Shown here: in pieces, positions 6,286 to 14,085 of the stretch
How the letters are laid out: every line of letters starts with the position of its first letter
How positions within the stretch are numbered: the stretch's first letter is position 1
Origin: Mucilaginibacter sp.
GTDB taxonomy: Bacteria > Bacteroidota > Bacteroidia > Sphingobacteriales > Sphingobacteriaceae
Direction of reading: 5' to 3'
Assembly: GCA_028287865.1 (NCBI GenBank)
Contig: JAQBOU010000010.1
Span: 1 to 37,961 of the forward strand
Length of the DNA stretch: 37,961 nucleotides
Notes under the pieces: model-generated
Told to the model about the DNA's origin: nothing
Database searches by the model: none
The model's input: the letters and a program-made list of their open reading frames with translations, nothing else
Translations under genes and position numbers: made by a program

Positions 6286-8571
6286 ATGCATTTACTCAAA
6301 AAAGCATTATTTACTGCTATGCTGTTTTTTACGGCATTATCGTTCGCTTACGCGCAAAAAAAAATATTTAAAGGCAGGGTAATTGATGAATTAACCAGGC
6401 AGCCTGTAGAATATGCAGGCGTCAACTCCGGTATATCCGGTAAAACAACAGTTACCGACAGATCAGGCAACTTTCAATTGGCACTTCCGTCAGATACGGC
6501 CTTACTTCAAATTTCATACATTGGCTATGCTACCCAAACAATAAAAGTGATAAACACTAATAAACGCATTATTATAGTGCTTAAACGGGGAGCAATCGAC
6601 CTGAAAGAAGTAGTTATTTCTCCGAACCTGGATAATAACTCATTTCATACATTAAGCAGCCTTGATCTTAACCTGCGCCCGGTTAACTCTTCACAGGACT
6701 TGATGCGTTTAGTACCGGGCTTATTTATTGCCCAACACATGGGCGGTGGAAAAGCGGAACAGATCTTTGTTCGTGGGTTTGATGCCGATCATGGCACTGA
6801 TTTAAATGTTTCGGTAGATGGTATGCCTGTAAATATGGTATCCCACATTCACGGGCAGGGCTATGCTGATCTGCATTTCATGATACCAGAAACAATAGCA
6901 ACCTATGATTTTGGCAAAGGCCCGTATTATACAGACAAAGGCAATTTTACCACCGCAGGATATTTAAATTATACTACAAAAGATGCGCTTGATAAAAGTA
7001 TGATAAGCGTGGAAGGCGGGCAGTTCCATACTTTCCGGGTAGCCGGATTAATAGACCTGCTGAGCAGTAAAGCCAAACAAAATGGTGAAAATGCTTACAT
7101 AGCCGGAGAGTACAATTATACCGATGGCCCCTTTACTTTTGCCGAGCACTATAAACGTTTTAATTTATTTGGCAAATACACCAGGCAGTTAAATACAAAT
7201 AACAAAATATCGTTCATTGCTTCTGCCTTCAGCACTACCTGGCGGGCATCAGGTGAAATACCAGAACGGGCTGTTGCCGCCGGCACCACCGCCGTTGACG
7301 CAAACGGCAAACCGTACATCGTTCCTGAAGCTCCAAATCCGATCGGCAGGTTCGGAACTATTGACAGCGCGCAGGGAGGAAAAACCAGCAGAATAAATAT
7401 TATTGCAAAACTACATACCGATCTTAAAAACAACTGGTTAATGGAAAACGAAGCTTATTACACCCATTATAACTTCCTGCTGAATGTCAACAATTCTTTT
7501 TTTGCTAACGACAGTATCAATGGGGGCGAACAGCAGCAAAAAGAATCCAGGGATATGGTTGGTTATAATGGGAAAATAACTAAAAAAAGCTACCTGGATA
7601 ATGCGGTGCTTACTTCATCGGCCGGAATCGGAACCCGGTATGATATGACCTATGGATCAGAACGAAGCAATGTAACAGAGCAATACCAATTTTTGAATGA
7701 TGTCGTTTTGGGCGATATCAGGGAGAATAATACCAATGTTTATATAGATGAAACACTGCAGAGCGGTAACTGGCTGTTTAATGCGGGTTCCAGGCTCGAC
7801 TATTTTAATTTTAATTTTCATGATACTACCAAAACCAAAGTTATTGTAAGCCCTAAGATCAATATACAATACACCGCAAATGATCAGATACAATTTTATT
7901 TAAAGGCTGGTAAAGGCTTTCATTCAAATAACGCAATCACAGTAATCGGAAATAACAATTTTGAAACGCTACCGGCAGCTTACGGCGCTGATTTAGGTTT
8001 AAACTGGAAACCTATACCACATTTGTACATTAACGCCGCATTATGGTATTTATACCTGCAGCAGGAATTTGTTTACTCGGATGATGGCAACATTGTACCG
8101 GGTGGTAAAACAGAGCGTGAGGGGATCGATTTTTCGGCCAGGTACCAGTTAACTAAATGGCTGTTTGCCGACCTGAACGTTAACCTTGCACGGCCGCGCC
8201 TGGCAGACAGCCTTGCTGGACATGGCTACCTTGCGCTTGCACCAACATTTACCAGTACAGGCGGCCTCGATTTTAAATTGGACAATGGAATTAATGGGGG
8301 CATTAGCTATCGTTACATGCACAGCCGCCCGGGTAACAACACCAACACATTAACTGCCGACGGCTATTTTGTGACCGATTTTAAAATAAGCTATACTCAA
8401 AAAAAATATGAAATAGGATTAACCATTGAAAATTTGCTCAATAGAAAATGGAATGAGTTTGAGGCCGAACAAGTAAGCCAGTTAAAAGGCGAAACGGCAC
8501 CGGTCGACCAGATGAGCTTTACGCCCGGAACCTCGTTTTTTGCTAAACTGAGGGTAGCGGTATTCTTTTAA
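6286..8571 (+). CDS. TonB-dependent outer-membrane receptor
   Basis: 761 residues. A signal peptide (1-23, ending SFAYAQ) precedes a carboxypeptidase-regulatory-like beta domain (about 25-105, FKGRVIDELTRQPVEYAGV and ISYIGYATQTI). A plug follows (about 120-235: LMRLVPGLFIAQHMGGGKA, QIFVRGFDADHGTD, VDGMPVNMVSHIHGQGYADLHF). The rest is a 22-strand-type barrel ending with LLNRKWNEFEAE and a terminal aromatic FF. It imports a ligand across the outer membrane using TonB energy. It is too short for a SusC protein and no SusD follows, so a glycan uptake pair is unlikely. The His-rich plug loop (HMGGG, DADHGTD, SHIHGQ) and the upstream Cys-motif protein make a metal or metal-chelate ligand plausible, not proven. 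It ends at a strong terminator. Confidence 0.92.
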   Translation: MHLLKKALFTAMLFFTALSFAYAQKKIFKGRVIDELTRQPVEYAGVNSGISGKTTVTDRSGNFQLALPSDTALLQISYIGYATQTIKVINTNKRIIIVLKRGAIDLKEVVISPNLDNNSFHTLSSLDLNLRPVNSSQDLMRLVPGLFIAQHMGGGKAEQIFVRGFDADHGTDLNVSVDGMPVNMVSHIHGQGYADLHFMIPETIATYDFGKGPYYTDKGNFTTAGYLNYTTKDALDKSMISVEGGQFHTFRVAGLIDLLSSKAKQNGENAYIAGEYNYTDGPFTFAEHYKRFNLFGKYTRQLNTNNKISFIASAFSTTWRASGEIPERAVAAGTTAVDANGKPYIVPEAPNPIGRFGTIDSAQGGKTSRINIIAKLHTDLKNNWLMENEAYYTHYNFLLNVNNSFFANDSINGGEQQQKESRDMVGYNGKITKKSYLDNAVLTSSAGIGTRYDMTYGSERSNVTEQYQFLNDVVLGDIRENNTNVYIDETLQSGNWLFNAGSRLDYFNFNFHDTTKTKVIVSPKINIQYTANDQIQFYLKAGKGFHSNNAITVIGNNNFETLPAAYGADLGLNWKPIPHLYINAALWYLYLQQEFVYSDDGNIVPGGKTEREGIDFSARYQLTKWLFADLNVNLARPRLADSLAGHGYLALAPTFTSTGGLDFKLDNGINGGISYRYMHSRPGNNTNTLTADGYFVTDFKISYTQKKYEIGLTIENLLNRKWNEFEAEQVSQLKGETAPVDQMSFTPGTSFFAKLRVAVFF

Positions 8572-8591
8572 CTTTTATAATAGTCATTAAC

Positions 8592-8625
8592 AATAAATGC
8601 GGTCACCACAATGATCGCATTTATT
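8592..8625. terminator. Bidirectional terminator hairpin
   Basis: AATAAATGCG at 8592-8601 pairs perfectly with CGCATTTATT at 8616-8625, and three more inner pairs (one G-T) leave an 8-base loop. It lies in the 70-base gap between the receptor (plus) and the DoxX-like gene (minus). AT-rich arms give U-rich tails in both directions, so it can serve both transcripts. Confidence 0.75.
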
Positions 8626-8641
8626 ATCTGTAATATGCCGG

Positions 8642-9454
8642 CTAATTAACTGGAGCCTGATGAGCGATGTTATAGTTCTCTGTATGGCTTGTAGTTACGC
8701 CTGTACCCAGGGCAAACCATAGTGCCAGTATGGTGCCATAGCTTCCGCCCCGCTCAATCCACTCAAATATTTCATAATGAGGATAAAAAAGCTCCGTGCC
8801 TACTTTCCAAAAAAGAAAAACCAGCAACAAAGGTCTTAATGGTTTTACCAGCACTATGAGGGCCATTGCAATTTCTATTGATCCAACGATAATAGCAACG
8901 TGGTGTGTATCACGAAAACCAAGCGAAGTGTATTGTGAAAGCAGGCTTTTTTTGCCAAGCAGGTTAAGCCAGGCATGCCCGGTGAGTAACAGGAACACTA
9001 TCCACTGCAGGAAAACCTTCACCGTTTTAAGCCGGATCGAACTATCCGGACCGGGCACATCTATTTTTTGAAACCACGATCGTAAACCTTGCCCGCTGCC
9101 GCACAGTATTAACATGGCCATTGGAGCGCCGAAATTGCCTGCGCGCTCTATTAATTCGGCAAAAGGCTCGCCGGATACAGGCCGGAGGGTGGCGGTAACC
9201 AACCCCCACACTACCAACCACAGGGCAAGGATCCTTACCGGGTAAACAAGCATAATGATTCCCATCAGGATGTCAACAGATCCCATTATTGGCATAAGCT
9301 GGTAAGCCATGCCGTGCCCTATGCCCATCACCGCAAAATAATTACACCAGATGGCTTTTGTGATAATTCCAAAAGCACCATGTCCAATAAAGCACATAGC
9401 CGAGGCCATACGCAGCACATAGTAAATTTTTATTTCTGATGTTGATTGTAACAT
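8642..9454 (-). CDS. DoxX-like membrane protein with two internal repeats
   Basis: 270 residues with about eight hydrophobic segments, resembling the DoxX/SURF4 membrane-protein group. The two halves look like an ancient duplication. ATLRPVSGEPFAELIERAGNFGAP in the first half and ELFYPHYEIFEWIERGGSYGT in the second share the E-x-x-IER-(A/G)-G-x-(F/Y)-G pattern at the same place in a four-helix unit. DoxX relatives act with thiol or sulfur oxidation systems or as quinone-linked membrane subunits. No haem or metal motif is clear here. It is the last gene of a three-gene operon, 15 bases after the DUF3179 gene, whose first product is an AhpD-like redox protein, so a membrane redox role is inferred. 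Start ATG and operon spacing are clear. Confidence 0.7.
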   Translation of the reverse strand: MLQSTSEIKIYYVLRMASAMCFIGHGAFGIITKAIWCNYFAVMGIGHGMAYQLMPIMGSVDILMGIIMLVYPVRILALWLVVWGLVTATLRPVSGEPFAELIERAGNFGAPMAMLILCGSGQGLRSWFQKIDVPGPDSSIRLKTVKVFLQWIVFLLLTGHAWLNLLGKKSLLSQYTSLGFRDTHHVAIIVGSIEIAMALIVLVKPLRPLLLVFLFWKVGTELFYPHYEIFEWIERGGSYGTILALWFALGTGVTTSHTENYNIAHQAPVN

Positions 9455-9469
9455 GCTAATTAAATCTGA

Positions 9470-10669
9470 TCACTCTTTCCAGAACAACGTATTTGGATGA
9501 AAATGCTTCCAGGAGTGCCAGTATTCCTGGTAGGCCTGAATTTTACCCAGGCGGCTTCCTTTCATTGCCCCCGACGTTGCCACACCATCCCAATCCCATA
9601 CCGAAGCGGTCTCCTGGTCGGTAAGCCGACCTATTGTATCCAGCTTAAAATGCAATGCCTTGCCTTGTACAACCCGGTTAAATGCATGATAGCTAAGGCT
9701 GTCTTTCTCTATAGCTACCATTAGCGGAGTTTGGTTGATATGATCGTTTACCACATGCTTTTTGCTTAGTTGCCGCCAATCGTACGCTTTTGCCTGTCCG
9801 TTTAATATTAAAGCCACTACCCAGCTTTTTCTTATCAGTGTATCTTTATTTTTTAATGTACTGTCTTTATCCACTGCCTGTAACCGATCATAATTTTTAA
9901 GGTCATCGTAATCCTTTAAATAATGTTTATCAGGTTGTAATATAAGTGTACCCGGATGCCGTGTAATCCAGGCGCCTAAGGTTGATTGTTCGTAAGGCAG
10001 TTCCTGCAGGTGGGATCCTTTTAACTTGCCAACAGCTGCATTGCCTGTTGCCTGGTACCACCATGTTTTTGTTCCGGCATCCTCAATTATGGCATTATAA
10101 TGCCTCGCCCCCACCAGCCTGAAATTTTGTTTAACACCATTGATCAGCGGGCTGTAAACCCTCCCTGTACGGCACATGGTGCAATAGGTAACAAGCACCG
10201 GCTCATTGCCTACACTGTCCTCAACTTTATGATGATACCCTAAATAAACCAGGGAATACGCTTTTGCTATACCTCCATGTATCACACCTATTATTACAGC
10301 ATTTTCGGGTACTTTATTATAGATAGTGGTAACAAATTTTATTGTTTGAGGCTCTTCAAACATCGTTTCGGCTTTAAACATAAAATCGGTAAAGTAAAAG
10401 CTGCCCAAACAAAGCGCTAGCACAACTAACTTACTGATCTTACCGGCCTTTGAGTTCTTTGAAAAATATTTTAGCAGGTACCAGATAATAACAACACCAC
10501 CCGCAATACGCAGGGGCAATATAATTTTTTCAAGATAATAAGCTACTGTAATGGCATTCAGATCCTGGCTGCCGGGAAACGGCATTAGCAGGTAAGCATG
10601 TATCAACCCCGGAATAACCAGCAGTATGATCCCTATCCAAAAAAGCGACGATCTTGTTGGTGTTTTCAT
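9470..10669 (-). CDS. DUF3179 membrane protein
   Basis: 399 residues. Three membrane helices (about residues 9-30, 44-68 and 80-97) precede a large soluble DUF3179 domain. That domain carries the characteristic GVIHGGIAKAYSL, the TYCTMCRTGRVYSP block with Cys163 and Cys166, and QATGNAAVG, ending with the VWDWDGVATSGAMKGSRL segment. The function of DUF3179 is not established. The CxxC pair suggests a thiol-redox or metal centre. Many family members are periplasmic or membrane-anchored, and three helices would leave the domain on the periplasmic side if the N-terminus is inside. The gene overlaps the upstream AhpD-like gene by 4 bases (ATGA), indicating translational coupling, and is followed after 15 bases by the DoxX-like gene. 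The set looks like one redox-related membrane unit, which is inference. Confidence 0.85.
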   Translation of the reverse strand: MKTPTRSSLFWIGIILLVIPGLIHAYLLMPFPGSQDLNAITVAYYLEKIILPLRIAGGVVIIWYLLKYFSKNSKAGKISKLVVLALCLGSFYFTDFMFKAETMFEEPQTIKFVTTIYNKVPENAVIIGVIHGGIAKAYSLVYLGYHHKVEDSVGNEPVLVTYCTMCRTGRVYSPLINGVKQNFRLVGARHYNAIIEDAGTKTWWYQATGNAAVGKLKGSHLQELPYEQSTLGAWITRHPGTLILQPDKHYLKDYDDLKNYDRLQAVDKDSTLKNKDTLIRKSWVVALILNGQAKAYDWRQLSKKHVVNDHINQTPLMVAIEKDSLSYHAFNRVVQGKALHFKLDTIGRLTDQETASVWDWDGVATSGAMKGSRLGKIQAYQEYWHSWKHFHPNTLFWKE

Positions 10670-11232
10670 CTCGTTTCGTTCAGGCTTGCATATCTGTTCG
10701 GCGACGGCAAATAGCCGCTGGTTTTCAAAATACCGGCAAGCCGATCATAAAAAGCAGGTTCTACCGGCGTTACACTCCCAAGTCCGTCTACATATTTATT
10801 GTATAAACAAAAAAGTGCGGCTATCAATACGGTGTCATGTATTTCCATATCAGTGGCACCAGCAAGTTTTGCTTTTTCAACCAATTCTGCACTAACCGTA
10901 CGGGCATCAGCCTGAACTTTACGGGCAATTTGCAGCAGGTGTTTCATTTTTTCGCTCACCGGGGCATTTTCCGGATCGTACTTTACTTTTTCAGCCGTCT
11001 CCCGTTCGCCCAACAGCACATCAGCTGCGGCAGTGTGTGCAGCAGTACAGAATTTACATTCATTTCCATGGGATACTACCGTAGCTATCAACTCCCTTTC
11101 GCCTTCGGTTAGTGTTGATGCTCCGCGCAATAATAATTGCGTAAGCTGCCTTATTGGTAAAGCTGTATCCTGGCGGTAATTAAGCAAACCGGTAATACCG
11201 GGCAAATTTTCGTCTAAAGGAATATGAGGCAT
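10666..11232 (-). CDS. AhpD-like carboxymuconolactone-decarboxylase-family protein
   Basis: 188 residues, all alpha, soluble. The AhpD-type active-site pattern is present as Glu47, then Cys59-x-x-Cys62 and His66 (NECKFCTAAH). This matches the E-x11-CxxC-xxx-H layout of the peroxidase-related branch of the family. Such proteins relay reducing power to peroxides or other oxidants through the CxxC disulfide. Annotators often call this branch uncharacterised peroxidase-related enzyme. It opens a minus-strand operon with the DUF3179 and DoxX-like membrane proteins and overlaps the former by 4 bases. The pairing of a cytosolic CxxC protein with two membrane proteins, one of which has its own CxxC, suggests electron or thiol transfer across the membrane. 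The substrate is unknown. Confidence 0.85.
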   Translation of the reverse strand: MPHIPLDENLPGITGLLNYRQDTALPIRQLTQLLLRGASTLTEGERELIATVVSHGNECKFCTAAHTAAADVLLGERETAEKVKYDPENAPVSEKMKHLLQIARKVQADARTVSAELVEKAKLAGATDMEIHDTVLIAALFCLYNKYVDGLGSVTPVEPAFYDRLAGILKTSGYLPSPNRYASLNETR

Positions 11233-11512
11233 GGTTGTATTAGTTAAACTTTTGCTGAATTCAACCCGGTTAACTTTATTGGCTTATAAGGTGCTAAATC
11301 TATTGATTTTTATAAAATGATGCAATAGGATTAAATTTATAATATTTAGCCGGAATGCAAACTATCTATCAACAGTAATCGCGAGCCATTGTTTTAACCA
11401 GGATTTGCTTGATTTTAGGATTTCAGGATGAATTAAGGGCAATCAGTGTAATCTTTACCCTGTTAGACTAAACTCCCACGATGTCATCACAATGACAATT
11501 GGCTTTTTTGAT
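11233..11512. other. Intergenic region with a repeat-like stretch
   Basis: The 280-base gap carries a run of similar words at about 11392-11465 (AGGATTTGCTTGATTTTAGG, then ATTTCAGGATG and CAATCAGTGTAATC). This resembles the degenerate repeat text found in many spacers further right. A short hairpin, TGTCAT/ATGACA at 11482-11497 followed by CTTTTTT on the plus strand, lies just past the end of the cupin gene but is oriented away from it. No ORF or promoter match is convincing. Confidence 0.4.
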
Positions 11513-12103
11513 CTACACAAACTTATATTGCAAAATAGCAGTAACAACAGGCGTTGTTAATTTAATATTATGTTTAACACGCAAGGGCATTTCAATAAAC
11601 TCTCCGGCGCCTAAGGCATAAAAGCTTTCGCCAACAGTGCATTCACAATGGCCATCCAGGATAAAAAAGCTTTCTAAAAAATCACCATGCTCTTCATCAG
11701 GAACATCCGTTTTAGTTATTACCAGCATTTGCCGAACTTTATCGTCTTCCCTTATAACATGGCATATAAAATCTTCAGTTGGTTCATTCGGGATTAAATG
11801 AGCCAATGCTTTTAACCATGGCTGAGGGTCACCGGCATGGCTGATAACAGGGAGATTGTTCAAACTTAGATCAGCCTGATCAAAATCAATAGCGGCCAAT
11901 ACATTTTGTTTAACTGAGGGATCAGGTTCAATGGCTGTGAATCCTGCAAACTTTTCAAAGGTCAGCTCAACCAATGTCAAAGCTTCTTTTACTTCAGGAT
12001 AAAGCATAGTCATCTGGATAAGATATGCCTGATCTCCTTCGCTGAGCAAACCCATGCAATATTCTTCCAAAACGCCGCTGTCAATATACTGTTGTATATC
12101 CAT
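11513..12103 (-). CDS. Anti-sigma-like N-terminus fused to a cupin (ChrR-like)
   Basis: 196 residues. Residues 1-75 look like the N-terminal part of anti-sigma factors of the RskA/ChrR kind (IDSGVLEEYCMGLLSEGD, PEVKEALTLVELTFEKFA), with no zinc-binding HxxxCxxC. Residues 105-195 form a cupin barrel: FICHVIR, HGDFLESFFILDGHCECTVGE and GEFIEMPLRVKHNI, with His139, Glu144 and His178 as possible metal ligands. This is the domain order of ChrR, which holds an ECF sigma factor until a cupin-sensed oxidant releases it. No sigma-factor gene is adjacent, which is odd for this family, so the partner may be elsewhere or the protein may have another role. It diverges from a VOC gene across a 276-base gap containing a 20-base palindrome. 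Confidence 0.75.
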   Translation of the reverse strand: MDIQQYIDSGVLEEYCMGLLSEGDQAYLIQMTMLYPEVKEALTLVELTFEKFAGFTAIEPDPSVKQNVLAAIDFDQADLSLNNLPVISHAGDPQPWLKALAHLIPNEPTEDFICHVIREDDKVRQMLVITKTDVPDEEHGDFLESFFILDGHCECTVGESFYALGAGEFIEMPLRVKHNIKLTTPVVTAILQYKFV

Positions 12104-12203
12104 TTGTTAATTGCGGTTACTGTTTGCTATTGAATTCATCCCTTTGTAATGCCATTTATAGTGCCGGCTTTAATTATGGAATTCCTGCCCGCATAAGTTA
12201 TCG

Positions 12204-12211
12204 CAAAGATA
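12204..12211 (-). promoter_or_regulatory. -7 box for the anti-sigma/cupin gene
   Basis: The minus strand reads TATCTTTG, an exact TAnnTTTG match, 100 bases upstream of the start codon. It implies a leader of about 90 bases. No TTG lies at the usual -33 distance, so activation by a bound regulator is possible. A palindrome at 12248-12267 sits 36 bases further upstream. Confidence 0.4.
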
Positions 12212-12247
12212 ATACAAAGTATCAATACTTTCGGGACCAGTCAAATC

Positions 12248-12267
12248 CACGGTTGTGTACAACCGTG
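12248..12267. promoter_or_regulatory. 20-base palindrome between divergent genes
   Basis: CACGGTTGTGTACAACCGTG has perfect 9-base arms around GT. It lies 36 bases upstream of the minus-strand -7 box for the anti-sigma/cupin gene and 112 bases before the VOC start. It has no T-run on either side, so an operator for a dimeric regulator is more likely than a terminator. The regulator is not identifiable here. Confidence 0.5.
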
Positions 12268-12379
12268 CATAACTCTGATATAAAATTTATATTGTCAAAG
12301 ATATTTCTCAGCCAAAACAAACTTTACGAGGCCACATTAAGTATACATAGAGAAATAATTAGCGCCCATAATTACTAAG

Positions 12380-12754
12380 ATGAAACTGAGAGTTGCAAGG
12401 CATACAAAAGACTTAAACCGTATGATTGATTTTTATGGAAGAATTTTGGGGCTTAAGGTGATTGATCAATTTAAAGATCACGATAATTATGACGGTATTC
12501 TTTTAGGTATGCCGGGTTTTGATTGGCACCTGGAATTTACAGTTTCTGATGCGGTTCCGGTACATTCCCCGGATGATGATGACCTGCTGGTATTTTATGC
12601 CCCCTCTTTACTTGAATTCCAGGCGATAAAAGAAAAATTTATTGCAAACCATGTAAAACACGTTGAGCCGATAAATCCTTATTGGGCAAAACACGGTATT
12701 ACCTTTGAAGATCCTGATGGATTTAGAATTGTACTTTCAATTATCATACACTGA
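12380..12754 (+). CDS. VOC (glyoxalase/bleomycin-resistance fold) protein
   Basis: 124 residues forming one vicinal-oxygen-chelate unit of two beta-alpha-beta-beta-beta modules: MKLRVARHTKDLNRMIDFYGRIL... at the N-terminus and PYWAKHGITFEDPDGFRIVL at the C-terminus. Possible metal residues are His8, Glu52 in WHLEFTV and the acidic FEDPDG turn. Such proteins work as dimers, as metal-dependent lyases or dioxygenases or as drug-binding proteins. The sequence does not settle which. It diverges from the anti-sigma/cupin gene with a palindrome between them and is followed 58 bases later by a small membrane protein that may be cotranscribed. The GFDWH-x-E-x-T strand is typical of uncharacterised Bacteroidota VOC proteins. 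Confidence 0.85.
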   Translation: MKLRVARHTKDLNRMIDFYGRILGLKVIDQFKDHDNYDGILLGMPGFDWHLEFTVSDAVPVHSPDDDDLLVFYAPSLLEFQAIKEKFIANHVKHVEPINPYWAKHGITFEDPDGFRIVLSIIIH

Positions 12755-12812
12755 TATTAAAATATTCAAACAAATTTAAATATCTCGCCTTGTGTTATAA
12801 ACAATTATCACA

Positions 12813-13028
12813 ATGAACAGGACCCTTGGAATAATACTCATCCTTATTGGGGCAGTGATGCTTATATGGACAGGTTTTACTTACACTAAAAAAGAAAACA
12901 TTGTTGACGCCGGCCCAATACACATATCTGCCGACAGGCAAAAAACAATAAACTGGCCTCCTTACCTTGGAGGCATACTGCTTGTAGGAGGTATAGTGAT
13001 TGTGGCTACGGCCAAAAAAACGTCGTAG
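12813..13028 (+). CDS. Small two-helix membrane protein
   Basis: 71 residues with two predicted membrane helices (about residues 4-21, LGIILILIGAVMLIWTGF, and 51-66, LGGILLVGGIVIVATA) joined by a polar loop of about 29 residues (KKENIVDAGPIHISADRQKTINWPP). The sequence matches the general look of small Bacteroidota inner-membrane proteins of unknown function. It follows the VOC gene on the same strand. Its stop codon (13026-13028) lies inside the palindromic element at 13025-13052, so the 3' end of the message is structured. No catalytic motif is present. Confidence 0.75.
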   Translation: MNRTLGIILILIGAVMLIWTGFTYTKKENIVDAGPIHISADRQKTINWPPYLGGILLVGGIVIVATAKKTS

Positions 13029-13052
13029 AGACGCGATACTTCCCGTCTCTAC
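13025..13052. repeat. REP-like palindrome overlapping a stop codon
   Basis: GTAGAGACG at 13025-13033 and CGTCTCTAC at 13044-13052 form a perfect 9-base stem around a 10-base loop. A degenerate second copy (AACGCAATACTTCGCGTCCT) follows at 13061-13080. GTAGAGACG palindromes of this kind occur as dispersed repeats in many genomes. Here the arm includes the TAG of the small membrane protein and could also act as its terminator. Confidence 0.6.
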
Positions 13053-13111
13053 ATTTTATAAACGCAATACTTCGCGTCCTTTATAGGAACGAATATGCTA
13101 TCTTAGTGCCA

Positions 13112-14011
13112 ATGATCTTCGATTTCCGATTAAAGGTATTTTATACCGTTGCACAAAGGTTAAGTTTTACCAAAGCTGCGGCCGAACTGTTTATTACCCA
13201 GCCTGCCGTTACCAAACACATTAAGGAACTGGAACAACAGCTTAGTGTGCAATTATTCAGGCGCAACGGTAATAGCATTGTTTTAACCACCGCCGGTGAG
13301 ATTTTAACGCAATACGCCGAGAAGATCTTTCACACCTATACCGAACTGGAAACTGAACTGGCCCAGCTAAATAACCTGGAGGCGGGCACGGTACACATTG
13401 GCGCAAGTACTACAGTTGCGCAAACTATCCTGCCTAAAATACTGGCTCTGTTTAAAAAAACATACCCCGCGGTTACCTTTACTTTTACCCAGGCCAATAC
13501 CGATTTGATAACACAATTGGTTTTAGCCGAAAAAATAGATATTGCCATTGTTGAAGGCGCAGCTCATTATCCGCAGATAGCTTATGCACCATTTGTTAAG
13601 GATGAGATTATTTTGGTGACCAGGGCAAATAACCAGCTATCAAAAAAAGCGGAGATAACACCCAAACAGTTATTAACTATCCCGCTGATATTACGTGAAG
13701 CAGGTTCGGGTACCCTGGATGTTATATTTAATGCACTTTCAAACGTTGGCATTAATCCCAAAGATCTCAATATAGAAATACAGCTGGAAAGCAGTATCGC
13801 CATAAAACAATACCTGTTATATTCAGAAACCGCTACCTTTCTCTCTATCCAATCAGTTATCAGCGAGTTAAAATATAACGAGCTGAGTATCATTGAAATT
13901 AAAGGACTTGAAATTTTCCGGACTTTTCAATTCATTCAACTGCATGGCAAAAACGCTAAACTGATTGATTTGTTTAAACGCTTTTGCTTAAGCAGCTATA
14001 ACTTAAAGTAA
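13112..14011 (+). CDS. LysR-family transcriptional regulator
   Basis: 299 residues from ATG 13112; a GTG two codons upstream (13106) is also possible but overlaps a -7-like TATCTTAG. The N-terminal winged helix-turn-helix (residues 1-60, LKVFYTVAQRLSFTKAAAEL, ITQPAVTKHIKELE) is followed by a linker helix. The two-lobed effector domain (about 88-295) carries VHIGASTTVAQTILP and LVLAEKIDIAIVEG. It resembles the CysB/CbbR-like group. LysR proteins usually control a neighbouring gene, and the ferredoxin-NADP reductase gene starts 74 bases downstream on the same strand, so it is the likely target. That reductase supplies or withdraws electrons through ferredoxin, so the inducer may be a redox-linked metabolite. 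The effector is not known. Confidence 0.9.
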   Translation: MIFDFRLKVFYTVAQRLSFTKAAAELFITQPAVTKHIKELEQQLSVQLFRRNGNSIVLTTAGEILTQYAEKIFHTYTELETELAQLNNLEAGTVHIGASTTVAQTILPKILALFKKTYPAVTFTFTQANTDLITQLVLAEKIDIAIVEGAAHYPQIAYAPFVKDEIILVTRANNQLSKKAEITPKQLLTIPLILREAGSGTLDVIFNALSNVGINPKDLNIEIQLESSIAIKQYLLYSETATFLSIQSVISELKYNELSIIEIKGLEIFRTFQFIQLHGKNAKLIDLFKRFCLSSYNLK

Positions 14012-14085
14012 TCAGCAATTACTATTTATCATTTGTTACAGGTAATAACAGTCCGCACCTTTGGTACTAATTCAATAGTAATTTT

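Noticed and set aside
6176..6382. A 68-codon plus-strand frame before the TonB receptor
   Set aside because: It overlaps the receptor signal-peptide coding region in another frame and has no plausible protein features.
6286..8571. The TonB receptor as a SusC-type glycan transporter
   Set aside because: It is 761 residues long rather than about 1000, no SusD gene follows, and the plug differs from SusC. A metal-type ligand is more plausible.
11482..11497. TGTCAT/ATGACA hairpin as terminator of the cupin gene
   Set aside because: Its T-run is on the plus strand, so it faces the wrong way for the minus-strand gene, and no plus-strand gene ends there.
12124..12378. An 84-codon plus-strand frame from a TTG between the cupin and VOC genes
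   Set aside because: Non-ATG start, crosses the palindrome and the minus-strand promoter, no family-like sequence. Its end just before the VOC start is probably chance.
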